A stretch of 64,000 nucleotides of DNA from Anisakis pegreffii (taxonomy: Eukaryota; Nematoda; Chromadorea; Rhabditida; Anisakidae). Positions 1-12,330 of this stretch are shown piece after piece. The stretch covers positions 62,001 through 126,000 of the forward strand of contig JAPYMA010002755.1 in assembly GCA_035041965.1 (NCBI GenBank). The letters run 5' to 3'. The notes under the pieces are model-generated. The model had not been told where the DNA came from. It saw nothing but the letters and a program-made list of their open reading frames with translations, and ran no database searches. A program made the position numbers and the translations under genes. Position 1 is the stretch's first letter. The number at the start of each line of letters is the position of its first letter.

Positions 1-7
1 GCAGTGA

Positions 8-320
8 AGGTCAAATGTATACTAATACTAGCTGAAATGAATCCATACTGCACAGTGATGGCATCCAACCGATGGTCAGTCGGAAAAATCCGACAAATTT
101 TGGTCGGATTCCGACCGAACAATGTGGAAGGTCAGTCGAAATTCCGACTGCTGCAATGTTGAAGAGTCAGAGCGGTCGGATTCCTATCCAAATGAAATTT
201 CGCTCGGATGCCATCACTACTGCATAATATCGACCTATTGTGAAATGAAGGTCAAACGCTTACCAATACTAGCTGAAAATTTCCCTGTAATATAGGTCAA
301 ATACTTATCAATACTAGCTT
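8..320 (+). repeat. Three imperfect copies of a ~30-bp motif, split by a TIR element
   Basis: The motif 'ggtcaaat..tactaatactagct' occurs near 8-34, 246-274 and 292-319. The first copy is separated from the other two by the small inverted-repeat element at 53-218, so the element appears to have landed inside an older short tandem array. No coding potential is seen here. Confidence 0.55.
53..218. mobile_element. MITE-like element, hAT-type termini (copy 1)
   Basis: The left end reads AGTGATGGCATCC (from 54) and the right end GGATGCCATCACT (to 218), a perfect 13-bp terminal inverted repeat. The 7-mer TACTGCA stands at 46-52 and again at 217-223, consistent with a target-site duplication, although the exact element edge is ambiguous by a base or two. 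Internally it carries repeated 'gtcggtcggaa'-type palindromic motifs and no ORF. A diverged relative lies at 48932-49113. A CAGTGATGG-like start is typical of hAT-derived non-autonomous elements; that assignment is inference. Confidence 0.6.
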
Positions 321-1293
321 CCTTACAAGCTGGGAATATCTTATGAAAGTCAACTATACATAAGTCGAGTGTTAATTAAAAACTCGGAAAACCTTTAAGT
401 GATAATGAGACGAAACATCATAAATATTTCAGTTCCCTTTGTTTTTTCGATCTTAACAGTTTTTCAGTTAAATCTCTCCATACTTTAGTCCCAGCTTTAA
501 AGCACTCATGAGATCAGTATGGGAATGACTGCTCAAAAACATAAGAAAAATGACCTCAAAACAAAATTCTGTCCATACTGTTCAGGTTTCCTATACCTTC
601 CGTCTGAAAAAGCCAACATTTCAAATGAATACAGATCTGAATTGTTCATAAGGATACTTTCAAAATATTAAGAACATTTTTATTATGTACAATTTATACA
701 TTGAGGTATATGATGAATGAAGATCAACGTCAATCGCAAATACTTCATAAAAGATCTCTTACTACGAATTAAGCAATCCGCTCGATTCCCGATCATCCCA
801 ATAGCTAAGTAATGCATCCAAAAACACGGCGATAGCTATTGCACTTTCATTTTACAAATTTCCAATTAGAACATTGTCACGGCGGAAATATGACAATGAA
901 AATATTTACAGAATATTTACACATTTCACTAAACTTAGCTATTATTTAAAGCATTCAAAATCCATCAATCAATCACTTGCTCAATTCCTCGCATGTCAAC
1001 TGTGAAATATCGGGAAGCCTTAAAAGGATAACGAGACGGAACATTATAAAAATGAATAATCGATGCCTTCAATTTATTTGACCACAGACAATCAAAAAGA
1101 GCACGTTTTTTGAAGTACTTTGGAAGAGGTTTCAATAACGAGCGACCAACTAAAAGAATGAATTTTTATAGACTGATTCATGTTGATTAATTCAGTGCTA
1201 TTAAAAGATTACAATTAAGTAGCAGTATGATGAGTAACGTTTTTACAAGGAACCGTGAGAACACTTCTTCCGGTGTTATCAGTAATGCAACAG
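321..1293. other. Intergenic, no feature recognised
   Basis: AT-rich sequence without a convincing ORF or RNA gene. Two diverged ~45-bp stretches (near 395-445 and 1005-1050) resemble each other. Confidence 0.5.
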
Positions 1294-2264
1294 TCAAATG
1301 AAACCAAGCTCCTGAAACCATATGGCAACGAACAAGCAAATCATTATGAACAGTGGAATTCCAACTGCAGCTGCGATCACCACACCCATTGGTACTGAAA
1401 GCAATTCGAGTTCATTATGACAAATATTGCAAAAAAAAACGAACATCTGCAAAAGATTCACTGATCAACCTGACTCAAAGAGCATTTCGTAGTCATATAA
1501 AGACCAAATTTTACAGCAACTAAACAACATCGTAAATATTTGTCATACAGATGAAGCTTTGAATGTTTAATTTTTTTTAAATTGCCTGAAATTACTGAAA
1601 CATTCAAAGCTTGCTGGGGGCGATTCGCAAGCGAAGGGAGATTTAAAAAGTGAACGGAATAGTTGTAAACATGGAGTATTTGAAAAGTTTACGAATATGC
1701 ATAAGATTTTGTTTTGCAAAGGAGAAAATAACAATCATGTATAAATTTTACTTCTCTTCTTGGGTCGTCTTTGAAAAGTGCATTCCGTGATCAGCCTTGG
1801 TACCTCATTTTCGGGTATGACCGCATTTGTATAACTGATCTAAAACAAAACGCACAGTTCATCTTTTTCTCCAGCATGATTGCAGCATTACATTCACTGA
1901 CCAGTCTGCTTGACCTTACTTCTTTAGAACAGTGTGTAATCAATACCTGTGTGTATGTGACCGGTTGCATTCCTTGTGTCTGAACGTCGTATATCCTTTT
2001 GCCATGTTTCTCATAAATTTCATAAGTTTCCTTCGGAGACAACAATTCAGGTACATTTGCTTTTCTTGAAAAAAATATCCTCTTTGACAACGTAATAAAA
2101 TTTCACTGAAAACTATGCCAGAGGCAGTCAAGGTAACGGTCACACAACTAATGTAGCCAGCAAAAACACAAATAAAATGCCTCCACCCGCTACTAACTCA
2201 CTTTTAAACTTTGGTCCTTCACACCTCTCAGTGGTTTAAAAATATTGGACGTATCACAAGAATG
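1294..2264 (-). CDS. Possible 3' part of a single-pass membrane protein gene
   Basis: Three exon-like pieces lie on the minus strand. 2264-2202 follows a TTTCATCTCAG acceptor, ends at a GTGAGT donor and encodes HSCDTSNIFKPLRGVKDQSL. A piece ending at 1947 (CAG|GTATTG) encodes a charged stretch containing LLSPKETYEIYEKHGKRIYD. 1394-1294 follows a TTTCAG acceptor and encodes about 20 hydrophobic residues (VVIAAAVGIPLFIMICLFVA), then WFQELGFI and a stop, so it would be a C-terminal transmembrane exon. The phases of the three pieces do not all join directly, so an exon is missing or the gene is broken. Further exon-like sequence lies upstream at about 2950-3005. The family is not recognised. Confidence 0.35.
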
Positions 2265-2269
2265 CTGAG

Positions 2270-4390
2270 ATGAAAGCACCTCTCTTAAGAGCTCAGGCTT
2301 CCACAAGCTCAAGTTTAACCATTGGTTTACATGTAGATTAAATGTGCTTAAGCATCACCCAAGACTCTCATTGCTGAAACTTGCACAGGTTCTCAACATT
2401 CCAATGAGCAATGGCGCTTTTATACCAGAGCCACCATATAATCTTGAGACGCTTGGGTGAGCCATTTTTTAATTGGAATTTTCTGAAAATCCCAACTAAG
2501 AGAGCATTGAAATACGTTTACAAAGCGATTCAATACATTTTGCTTACTTTTGTTTCATTTCAGCAGACTGTGAAAAACAGCAATTCGATCTGAAATAAAA
2601 AACATCTGCTTAATGCTGAGCACATGAATAAGACAATCATATATTGAGGCAAACGAAATTGTAGAATCAAACAAACAAGGAGTAGATCAAATTTAAGCAA
2701 AATGAATCAAGCATTCAGTTATGATATGTTTTTTTTTGAATTTAAAAATCTAGCAAAACAACTAGGTAAAATTCGCAAAAGTTGACTTTATTATGATATT
2801 TAGACATCTAAATCGATTCGATTCATGCTCCAGATATTTTCAACAAATATGCTTAATACTGCTCTCGTTGTATCAGTACCGAAAAAGTCAAGTTTTTCCA
2901 AAGAAATTCTACGATTACAAGGATATAGTTGCATAATATTGGTAACGAATTTCAAATTTACCTTCCAAAGAAATCCACTGCATGTGCGGCGCAATAAACG
3001 GAGAATCACTTAACTCTTGAAATCAACAGTGATCAATCAGCACTTCACCAATCGCCCTAAAAACCAATTATTGAGAAAATTATTAGAAAGATGCGAAGTC
3101 AATTTGCAGAGAGTGCAAGTGACAGCAAGACTGCAGTCAACAACAAATGCAATCGTCTACAATATGAAAATCTAAATTAGAACGAGGAAACCGGAAATTT
3201 CTGAGGCCATCTATACGATTCGTGTGGGTATATAATCCATACAGGGTTTACATAGCCTCATTTACTAGACTTAAGTTCGAATTAAGGCTCAGGCTTTCAA
3301 CAGGTTGGTATGTACTAGTATACCCCATGAGTTGTATACAAGAACGATCAATTTCTCACTCTAAAGTCCCCGTCAAAAAAATCATCTCTCACCGAAGCAT
3401 AATTGCAGCTCTATTCGACCTATATTAGTGACATATGATGGAAACAACAACAATCACCACGCGTATGACCATAACGCATCAGATGACAACAAACAACTGC
3501 CACAAGTGCAACAAAGAAATAAGAATTCAATTACAGAAAGGGTAATTAAACGGATAGTTCTCGCAACAATGACAATACTCAAAATGGAAAGAACGTATGC
3601 AATCAGACGTTCACCGCTAATATTTATTGGCTAAACGTGTTTCTCAAAATCACAGCTTATATCGTCCATGTATATGAACGTAAACAACGTAGAACTAACT
3701 GCCTAATGAACGATAAAGATTTAATCAACACAGCAAGAGGTGTGTTTTTGCATGTATGTTGTATGCAGTGTGTGTGCGCAGAGTTAATATCGGAGAGGAA
3801 TGTGTACAGGCAAGGAAATAGATGAATATGCAATAAATATCACATGCAGTGGATGAGGTACATTGACTGCTGGGTTGCCTGGTTGCGGGGTTGGTGGTGA
3901 TGGATGAGCATCACACCTTGGTTATAACATATAATGCACGTACAACCGTCATGCATTCGAAGTGAATTAATTCATTGCACAGATGAAACGTTCACGGGAA
4001 CGGTGAAAAGAAATAATCTCATAATGTGTTGAGAGTGATGCACATCAAACATCTATTTTATAACAACTGGTTACTTGCATCAACTTCGACTTGATGAAAC
4101 ATCAACAATTGTATCTTGTTCGAGCAATTCTTCATTCATTCCATTGCTACTTTTTTAAACAATCTATTACCAAACTCCTAAATCTGTTTGATGGATATGA
4201 TAATAACCACTTAGTTGACCATTTTACTTATTTAAAAATATTGAAGTTTAAACGTTATGAAAAAAACTCGTTCTTATTGAACAGATGTATATGAATGAGC
4301 ACCCCTGCATGGTTGAGGTAGGTTCAAGAAAACAAATGTATTTCCTCATGTAAGCAGAATGGCTCAGCAAGACAAATGTTTTTCCGATTC
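2270..4390. other. Intergenic, no confident feature
   Basis: Only short, poorly supported ORFs. Minus-strand exon-like pieces near 2800-3005 (one ending in a GTAAAT donor at about 2951) could belong to the membrane-protein candidate downstream but could not be chained. Confidence 0.4.
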
Positions 4391-4399
4391 TAGGGGTCC

Positions 4400-5490
4400 T
4401 GCAGAATCGAACGGTTTCGTCTGAGGAGAAATGGAGAAGGTCTTTTCGAAGTTATATATTCTACACAAAAGAAAAAATTGAGCAGAAGTCAGAAACGACA
4501 GCTTTTTCTGTGCATATCACTAATTTTCATACATTGATGCTCATTCAAGCTTATTGATCTCATCGTAGGATTTACACTCGTATGCATTTTGCAAATATTG
4601 TTGTATTGCTTTTTCCATTCTTATTTGAATTGATATTTGAGTTGTTTTTCATAAACTTTGTTCCTTTGAAGAGAATCTATCATCTTATTCGAGAATTCCC
4701 ATTTGTTTTTTTGTCACATCATCATGTTTTTTGTAATAATCTAATCCATTCCTCGAGTTTTCCTTCACTATGCTTAAGATATTTGTGACGATCCTCTCAT
4801 GAAATGTTCCTCAATAAGTGATTACTCATTTCAGTTATATTTTGCATCATCTCTAACAGTGTTTTGCATTAGCACATTTTCAAAATTGCTTCTCACATCG
4901 ATATTTCGAAAAACCTTTCAATGCTTGAGATATGTGTGACAATCTTCCCATGAAATGTTCCTCATTATGTGATTGCTCAATCCAGCTATACTCTGCCGTA
5001 ACGATTAACATCAGCACATTTGTCTTTATATTTAAAGCCTTTAACATCGATAATTCAAAAAACCTTTAGATTTCAACTTTTTCGTTTTCAACTGTGATGC
5101 CAAAACTACAATAGCCGCCGTCAAGACAATCCTAAACTAACTCAAACCACTGAAGATACTGACTGCTCCTAGATCCTTTTAAGTGATTTCGGTGTAATGC
5201 GTTGTAACACGTGGAAAAACATTTATACAGTTGTCGCGCCACGCACCATTGGTATTTGCAAATCTATCCGCATTCCAAGTCTTGAACTTACGTACAGGCA
5301 AAAGTCTCAAACTTAAACCTGACTCTAGTATGTGATATAGAATTTTATCGGGATGGTCTCTACACACTTTGCGATTCTATTTCGCTCATGGAAAGCCACC
5401 AAACCATGCCTAGTAATGTCTCCCTTCATTATGCCTGGCGTGACAGCATCAAAAACACGATAATAATCAACGAAAGGATGAACGTGATGA
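4400..5490. repeat. Tandem segmental duplication, copy 1
   Basis: Similar throughout to 6150-7125. Shared blocks include 'aaattgagcagaagtca', the 'tctcatcg.gggattta' stretch, 'cgccacgcaccattggtatt' and a ~100-bp block that is virtually identical at 5371-5476 and 7010-7112. A third partial copy of one sub-block sits at about 4905-4990. Confidence 0.7.
5179..5482 (-). CDS. Unknown gene fragment, copy 1 of tandem pair
   Basis: Two minus-strand stretches keep their reading frame in both copies of the duplication while the flanking DNA has diverged. One contains FVDYYRVFDAVTPGIMKGD followed by ITRHGLVAFHERNRIAK (about 5480-5364). The other contains TNGAWRDNCINVFPRVTTHY (about 5255-5185). This pattern suggests selected protein sequence, probably as separate exons, but exon borders and start codon are not clear. 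I do not recognise the family and assign no function. Confidence 0.35.
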
Positions 5491-6149
5491 TGAATACACG
5501 AAAACACGAAATAATCACATGAAGAGCAACACAAAATAATTACATAAACAATAACAACAGTAAGGAGACAGTCAAAAAAATATTCACATAAACACGAGAT
5601 TTCAATGCCCATATCCAATCGCACAATTCGATTTAATTTAATCTCATGTTGTAAGTGTTAGACCACAACATGCAAGCTTTGTCTTTCTTACAAGCTAAAG
5701 AAAGACCATCTGGACTACGCACGTGCATTCATAAATTTCTCGTCATTTTGGCCCCATCCACTTTTAGTAGCCAGCATCGAGGATAATACTAGTGATGAGA
5801 ATTTCTATGAAATTCTGAACAGCAATCGGCGAATGGAATCGTTGCATCAAACTGTCCGCTACTATTGTAACCTTGTAATTATAAATAACCTTATAATACC
5901 TTGTATTATAAACCTTGTAGTACTTTATAATAACATCACCTTGTAATAAAAAACCATCAACATAAATCTAATCAATCTCGAACCTAATCAATTCATATCT
6001 ATGAAAACAACCTCCTTCTAAACACGACTGAGACCAACTGATTTGTTATAGTATTTGCAAGAGTAATCGCCCATTTCCTTGCAATTCTCAAATTAGTAAA
6101 TCAGCAAATCAGATACAAGGCAAGATTTTGATACGTAACCTCGCCCACG

Positions 6150-7125
6150 GCGTCCGAGGAGAAACCGAGAAAGTTTTTTTTTTCAATGATACACTGTACA
6201 CAACGGAAAAATTGAGCAGAAGTCATAGACGGCAGCTTTTTCTGCGCAAATCCGTAACTGTTAAACACTGATGATCATTTAAACCTCCTGATCTCATCGT
6301 GGGATTTACCCTAGCACGGATTAAACGTCACACTATAAATGCTTTATTCCCTGCTGCTTCTCCATCCCTGCTCAGTGCTAACGACGTTTGAAGAATGGTT
6401 TTTCATAACCCTGTTTCCTCTCAAGCGAATCCATCACCTTAATCGAGTGTTATACCATCATGTTTTCCGAAACAATCTAAATCACTGTTCCAGACTTCTT
6501 TCACTATGCCCTAAGATATGTGTGACGATCTTCTCATGGAATGTTCCTGATCTATGATTAGACATATTTTGCTCTATCTCTAACAATGTATTGCACTAGC
6601 ACATTTTCAAAATTGCTTCTCAAACTGATAATTCTAAAACCCTTCCATTTTCAAGTTTTTCTTCCCTAACTACGATGCAAACAATCGAGGTAAAATCATA
6701 ACCTATACAGCAGTTGAATTCCTATAAACTTACTGCCACTAAACTACAATAGCTGCCGTCACAACAATTCTAAACTCGTTAAAACTGAAGATACCGATAG
6801 CCTGTGGATTTTCGGTGTAATGTGTGGTAACACTTGGAAAAACATTTATGCAGCTGTCACGCCACGCACCATTGGTATTTTCAAATTTATCCCAATCTTA
6901 GCAAAGTTATGAGCTTATTTCCAGGAAAGAGCATCAAACTCGAGCCTGACCCTAACATGTGACATCGAATCGTACCCGGGGGCTTCGAGCAGGGTGCCTA
7001 TGCACTTTGCGATTCTATTTCGCTCATGGAAAGCCACCAAACCATGCCTAGTAATGTCTCCCTTCATTATGCCTGGCGTGACAGCATCAAAAACACGATA
7101 ATAATCAACGAAAAGGAAGCTAAGC
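6150..7125. repeat. Tandem segmental duplication, copy 2
   Basis: Second copy of the 4400-5490 segment in direct orientation. Identity is patchy: high over 7010-7112 and 6838-6890, low elsewhere. Confidence 0.7.
6812..7112 (-). CDS. Unknown gene fragment, copy 2 of tandem pair
   Basis: Carries the same two conserved minus-strand frames as copy 1: FVDYYRVFDAVTPGIMKGD plus ITRHGLVAFHERNRIAKC at about 7112-7008, and TNGAWRDSCINVFPSVTTHY at about 6885-6815. The ORF extends upstream of FVDYYR through a hydrophobic stretch (VIIIIVTVTVLSYTEKLS) that is not shared with copy 1 and may be intron or a diverged exon. Function unknown. Confidence 0.35.
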
Positions 7126-7129
7126 TTCT

Positions 7130-9290
7130 CAGTATATGACAATACAGTGACGGTAACAATAATAATAATAACACAGAACAAAGGTGATAAAATAGCACAA
7201 ATAACACTAGCAACTGTATTAAAAAGCACTAAAAAATCCCTCCCCCAGTTAAAGCATACGAGGCATCATTAATATCTTCACAAGTTTTGTGATCGACAAT
7301 AATAACATTAAACAATGCACTATACTATTTGTCACTGAATTGTCTTCTATACTTAATTGATCAATTATAAATCAAGCACGATTTACATCTAATTAACAAC
7401 ACATACAAACATAATTCACATTATTCATAAATGAATTAAAGAATAAAAAATGATCTGATTAAAAAAGTGGTCACTGACCACGACTGAATTTTATTCTTTG
7501 TCCCTAATTATAAGTCGAAAACCACTAACCTGGCGCTTCTTTGCGCCACTGTGGCATATTTGTTGAATATTGTTGAATATTATTGCAGAATTTATTGAAT
7601 TGTTGACTGCTGTTATTTTGATTTGATACTGTCAGGTGATACTGTTGAATATTGAATCAACCACGCGATATTGATGAAGACGATACACCACGTCTATCGA
7701 ATCGGCCATCGGCCCTTCACCATCGGTTGTGGTGTTTTCTCATCCCCTTGAAATCACCAGTACGCATCCCTTGGAATCATCTAGAATTGGATGACGGTTT
7801 AATGCTGACAAGATAGATCATTTTCAGGCAGATATCGCACTGCTACATTATCCAAAATATGAATACCTCTATCAATATTATATCTCTTATCACACAACTG
7901 TTTTATACACCAACCCATCTGACAGAGAATATTCAAAAAATACCCATTCTTACTGAATATACGACAGATTTCCACCAGATAAAAAGAAATTAACAAGACT
8001 GATTGATAATAAAGTCATTTCTTATCACCAACAAACAAATTAATCCACCACAGAAATGATCCAATTCCTCACCTATAATTTGAGATGACGACCAGTGACA
8101 GTATCATTTAAACTGTCACAGTCTGTCCGGTCTCGAACACCTCTGATCTGGAACAGTATTAAATGATTAATTCGTAGTTTTCCTCAAGTTCATTTCAATA
8201 CAATCTGAGCGATCAACCTAACAAGCGATATGATACTAAAAACATGAAAAATTAGAAGATTATGTGATCTCAAAATATCTACGGCGCAATTTTGAATTGC
8301 ACCAGAAAATACATGAGCGACCTAAAAACGTGAATAACATATACAAAAATATATTACGCACCACAACTGCACCGCACAGAACATATACCAGCGAAATAAA
8401 TGAGTACTGAATGCGCCAGACAATCAATCAAGCGATATGATCGGTGGAGATCAATTGGTATGGTACCATTAACAGATCGCAGAATGCACATTATGATCAC
8501 AACGAAGTGATCAACAAAGCATGCACATATTATTATGTCATATCACTAGCGAGTGAATTTCAACATCAGTGCAGAAAAAAGAAGCGATATTTCGCCGAGA
8601 TCATTCTCTGGGATATTGGAAGCTTTTTCAATCCGGATGAAATCCGGAGGCATTGAAGTTTGTTAGTATCATCGAATAAAATGCACCTAGACAGCCACGG
8701 AATCATTGTAACTGAATTAAAAGTGATTTAAGCCATCATGGTGGCTAAAAATCGATGGGTAGGTGGGGAGATTCCTTTCGTCATCATGCCACGAATTGCA
8801 GAAATAGAATTGTGACGTGAGATAGAAAATAGCATGAAAATATACGAGAAAGAAGAGATGTAGAGATTTCATAAATCTCGAGTATCATGTCTCGGATGCG
8901 AGCGTGCGTATATGTACAAGAGCGTGTTTAAAACATTGTAATTATGGAACATCGCTTGACGCTTTTTGATATCGTGCACTCAGAACTCTATAGCGAAACT
9001 CCGATGCACTGGGAACACAACGGTGTAAACAATTTTCATCTTTGATCAGCAATTTGAAATTGTATCCTCAAAAAGAGCACTGGAATTGGAAATCAAAGCA
9101 TGAAAATATGGTGGATTCTAAGCAACGATACCTGATTGTTTTTGGAAGATATTCTCAAATGGCATCATCATCACCTCGAATCAAGAAGAAACATATGTGA
9201 AAGGAGAACTGATGCAATTGAGACATTCGTCATAATTAATTTCCAAGTATTCGAATCGCTTTGATAAATGAATGGCTTTCTAGCAATAAG
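7130..9290. other. Intergenic, no feature recognised
   Basis: AT-rich sequence. The stretch 7560-7660 is a simple repeat of 'gttgaatatt'. No ORF here has codon use or splice context worth reporting. Confidence 0.5.
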
Positions 9291-9299
9291 ACACTCAAG

Positions 9300-11325
9300 A
9301 ACAACTTTAACAAAATACGGTATGCTCGAAGATGGCAAACCGTATATCATTGATTTAACAGCTATATCTCCCCAAGAATGCAAAATCGCTCCATAAAATA
9401 TATGTTTCTCTGAAAGTAGAGATTCTGAGCAATCGAATGGTGCAAAGAAGTTCATGCGTTCCGGGCAAAGCTGACGGTACTGGTACCTTGAAGATTTTAA
9501 CGCCTATATTGCTGTATTAATGTATAACATTGAACTACGGTGATATAATGAGCATTGAATGAGTGCCTCTGTTCTAATTGAGATGGCTATAGAAAAATAG
9601 CTATATCTCATAAAGAAAGCAAATTCACTCCGTAAGATATGTGCTTTTCAGAATTCAAAGATTCCGTTGCACTCACTAGTGTACAAATATTTATATGTTA
9701 TTGGGCAAACATGAGGAGACGGTAGGCTAGAAGATGGCAAACCGTATTTGAATAAGAAAATAGCCATATCTCCCCGAGAAAGCAAAATCGCTTGACAAAA
9801 TATATGTTTCTCTGAAAGGATAGATTCTGAGCAATCGAATGCTGCAAAGAAATTTATATGTTACCGGGCAAAGCTGAGGGTACTGGTACCTTGAATATTT
9901 TTACGCCTATATTGCTGTATTAATGTATAACATTGATCTATAGTGATACAATGTGCATTGAATGAGTGCCTCTGTGCTAATTGAGATGGCTTTAGAAAAA
10001 TAGCTGTATCTCCTCAGGAAACAAGAATCACTCGGCTGAGAATGATTTTCTGAATCTGGAGAGCTCACTGGAGCCACTGGCTTACAAATTTTCGTATGCT
10101 GCCCGACAAACTTGAGGATTCGGTATGCTCGAAGATGGCAAACCGCATTTGATTAAGAAAATAGCCATATCTCCCCAAGAAAGCAAAATCGCTCGACAAA
10201 ATATATGTTTCTCTCAAAGGATAGATTCTGAGCAATCGAATGCTGCAAAGAAATTTATATGTTACCGGGCAAAGCTGAGGGTACTGGTACCTTGAATATT
10301 TTAATGTCTATATTGCTGTATTAATGTACAACATTCATCTATAGTGATACAATGTGCATTGAATGAGTGCCTCTGTGCTAATTGAGATGGCTTTAGAAAA
10401 ATAGCTATATCTCTTCAAGAAAGCAAAATCACTCGGAAGGATATATGTTTTTCTGAATTCAGAGATTCCGCTGGATCGATTGGTGAAAAAATATTTATAT
10501 GTTATTGGGCAAACATGAGGAGACGGTAGGCTGGAAGATGGCAAACCGCATTTGAAAAAGTAAATAGCCATATCTCCCCAAGAAAGCAAAATCGCTCGAC
10601 AAAATATATGTTTCTCTGAAAGCATAGATTCTGAGCAATCGAATGCTGCAAAAAAATTTATATGTTACCGGGCAAAGCTGAGGGTACTGGTACCTTGAAT
10701 ATTTTTACGCCTATATTGCTGTATTAATGTATAACATTGATCTATAGTGATACAATGTGCATTGAATGAGTGCCTCTGTGCTAATTGAGAAGGCTTCAGA
10801 AAAATAGCTATATCTCCTCAAGGAAGCAAAATCACTCGGCTGAGAATGATTTTCTGAATCTGGAGAGCTCACTGGAGCCACTGGCTTACAAATTTTCGTA
10901 TGCTGCCCGACAAACTTGAGGATTCGGTATGCTCGAAGATGGCAAACCGCATTTGAATAAGAAAATAGCCATATCTCCTCAAGAAAGCAAAATCGCTCGG
11001 CAGAATATATGTTTTTCTGAATATAGAGATTCTGAGCAATCGAATGCTGCAAGAAATTCATTTGTTATCGGCCAAACTTGAGAGTGCCGGTGCCTTGAAC
11101 TTTCGAACGTCAATAGTGCTGTATTAATTTATAATATTTATCTACAGTGATGCAGTGTATTGTATTTGATTGATGGCCTTTGCGCTAATTGTGACTGCTT
11201 TAAAAAAATAGCTGTATCTCCTCAGGAAACCAGAATCACTCGGCTGAGAATGTTTTTCTGAATCTGGAGAGTCCACTGGAGCGATTGGCTTACAAATTTT
11301 CGTGTGCTGCCTGGCAAACTGTCTA
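9300..11325 (+). repeat. ~402-bp tandem satellite, cluster 1 (about five units)
   Basis: The landmark 'tatattgctgtattaatgta' recurs near 9506, 9908, 10308 and 10712, with a diverged copy near 11112, giving spacings of 400-404 bp. Each unit holds two related halves: one with 'aagcaaaatcgctcgacaaa' and 'gggcaaagctgagggtac', the other with 'aagcaaaatcactcgg' and 'gggcaaacatgaggagac'. The unit therefore looks like an ancient dimer. The same family occurs at 52.4-53.6 kb (same strand) and at 11.9, 18.8 and 28.3-29.6 kb (opposite strand). Confidence 0.85.
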
Positions 11326-11869
11326 GAATAGTGAAACATCATGGAATTGAGACATAAAAATCACGACACGCTGTGGGAGTAGAGTTGTGCATGGAACATA
11401 CTTGATGCATGCAAACCTCCTGGATTGCTACATCCTCCAGAAGCTGTTCATCTGCATTTTATTCATTACTGGCGCTCTCTCGTCATTTTTTATATCTGAA
11501 TCTCATGATGCCTCACCACTCTCTATTCCTGATTTGCTGATTGAATTACTGTTCAATAGGCTCCTGGTAATTTTCTCTTTCACTTCAGATGCATCACTGA
11601 ATATACAAATTTTGGTTGCTAATGGAATGATATGCAGAAAACGAGTTGGCTCAGCTCGAAAAAATTGATGAGATGCATGTTGCCTACTCTAATCTTGATA
11701 ATCTTTAAATACGATTGCATAATGCTGATGTAAGAATTGCTGAAGCAATTCATGCATTGCAACTCCACAACCTTTCAGGTACGTAAATTTTACAAGAAGC
11801 TGGGCATCGCTCGTTTCAATGCAATGTATCACTATTGATCAGTGTCTGAATTACTATAGTAGCATTACG

Positions 11870-12330
11870 GTGACCATCTCCAAACTAACAGTCTCCTCAG
11901 GTTTGCCCATTAACATAACTTTTTCTTCACATCATTTGATCACCCAGAATCTCTGATTTCAGAAATGTATATATGTTGCTGAGCGATTTTGCTTCCTTGA
12001 GGAGATGTGGCTGATTTTCTGAACCTATCTCAGGTAGTTCGGCACCGCTCATACCAATGCATTGTATCACTATCGATCAATATGTACATTAGTGGGGCAG
12101 TATTATGTACTCCATCTTCAAGCGAACCGTGTGCTCAGGTTTGCCCTGTAACCTAGTCGTTTTTCATAGCATCGTATTCATCAGTTTCTCCCATTTCAGA
12201 AAATTTCGATACAATCGGGCGGTTTTGCTTGTTTGATGATATTGTATTGATGATTTCTTACGCCATCTCAGGTATCATTTTTATATATTGTATATGCGTT
12301 GATGAATGTAGAAGAGGAATTGGCAATTTC
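11870..12330 (-). repeat. Diverged reverse-oriented copies of the ~402-bp family
   Basis: 'caggtttgcccattaacat', 'gagcgattttgcttccttga' and a second round near 12130-12230 are reverse-complement matches to the half-units of cluster 1. Together with cluster 1 this makes a loose inverted arrangement centred at about 11.5 kb. Confidence 0.6.
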
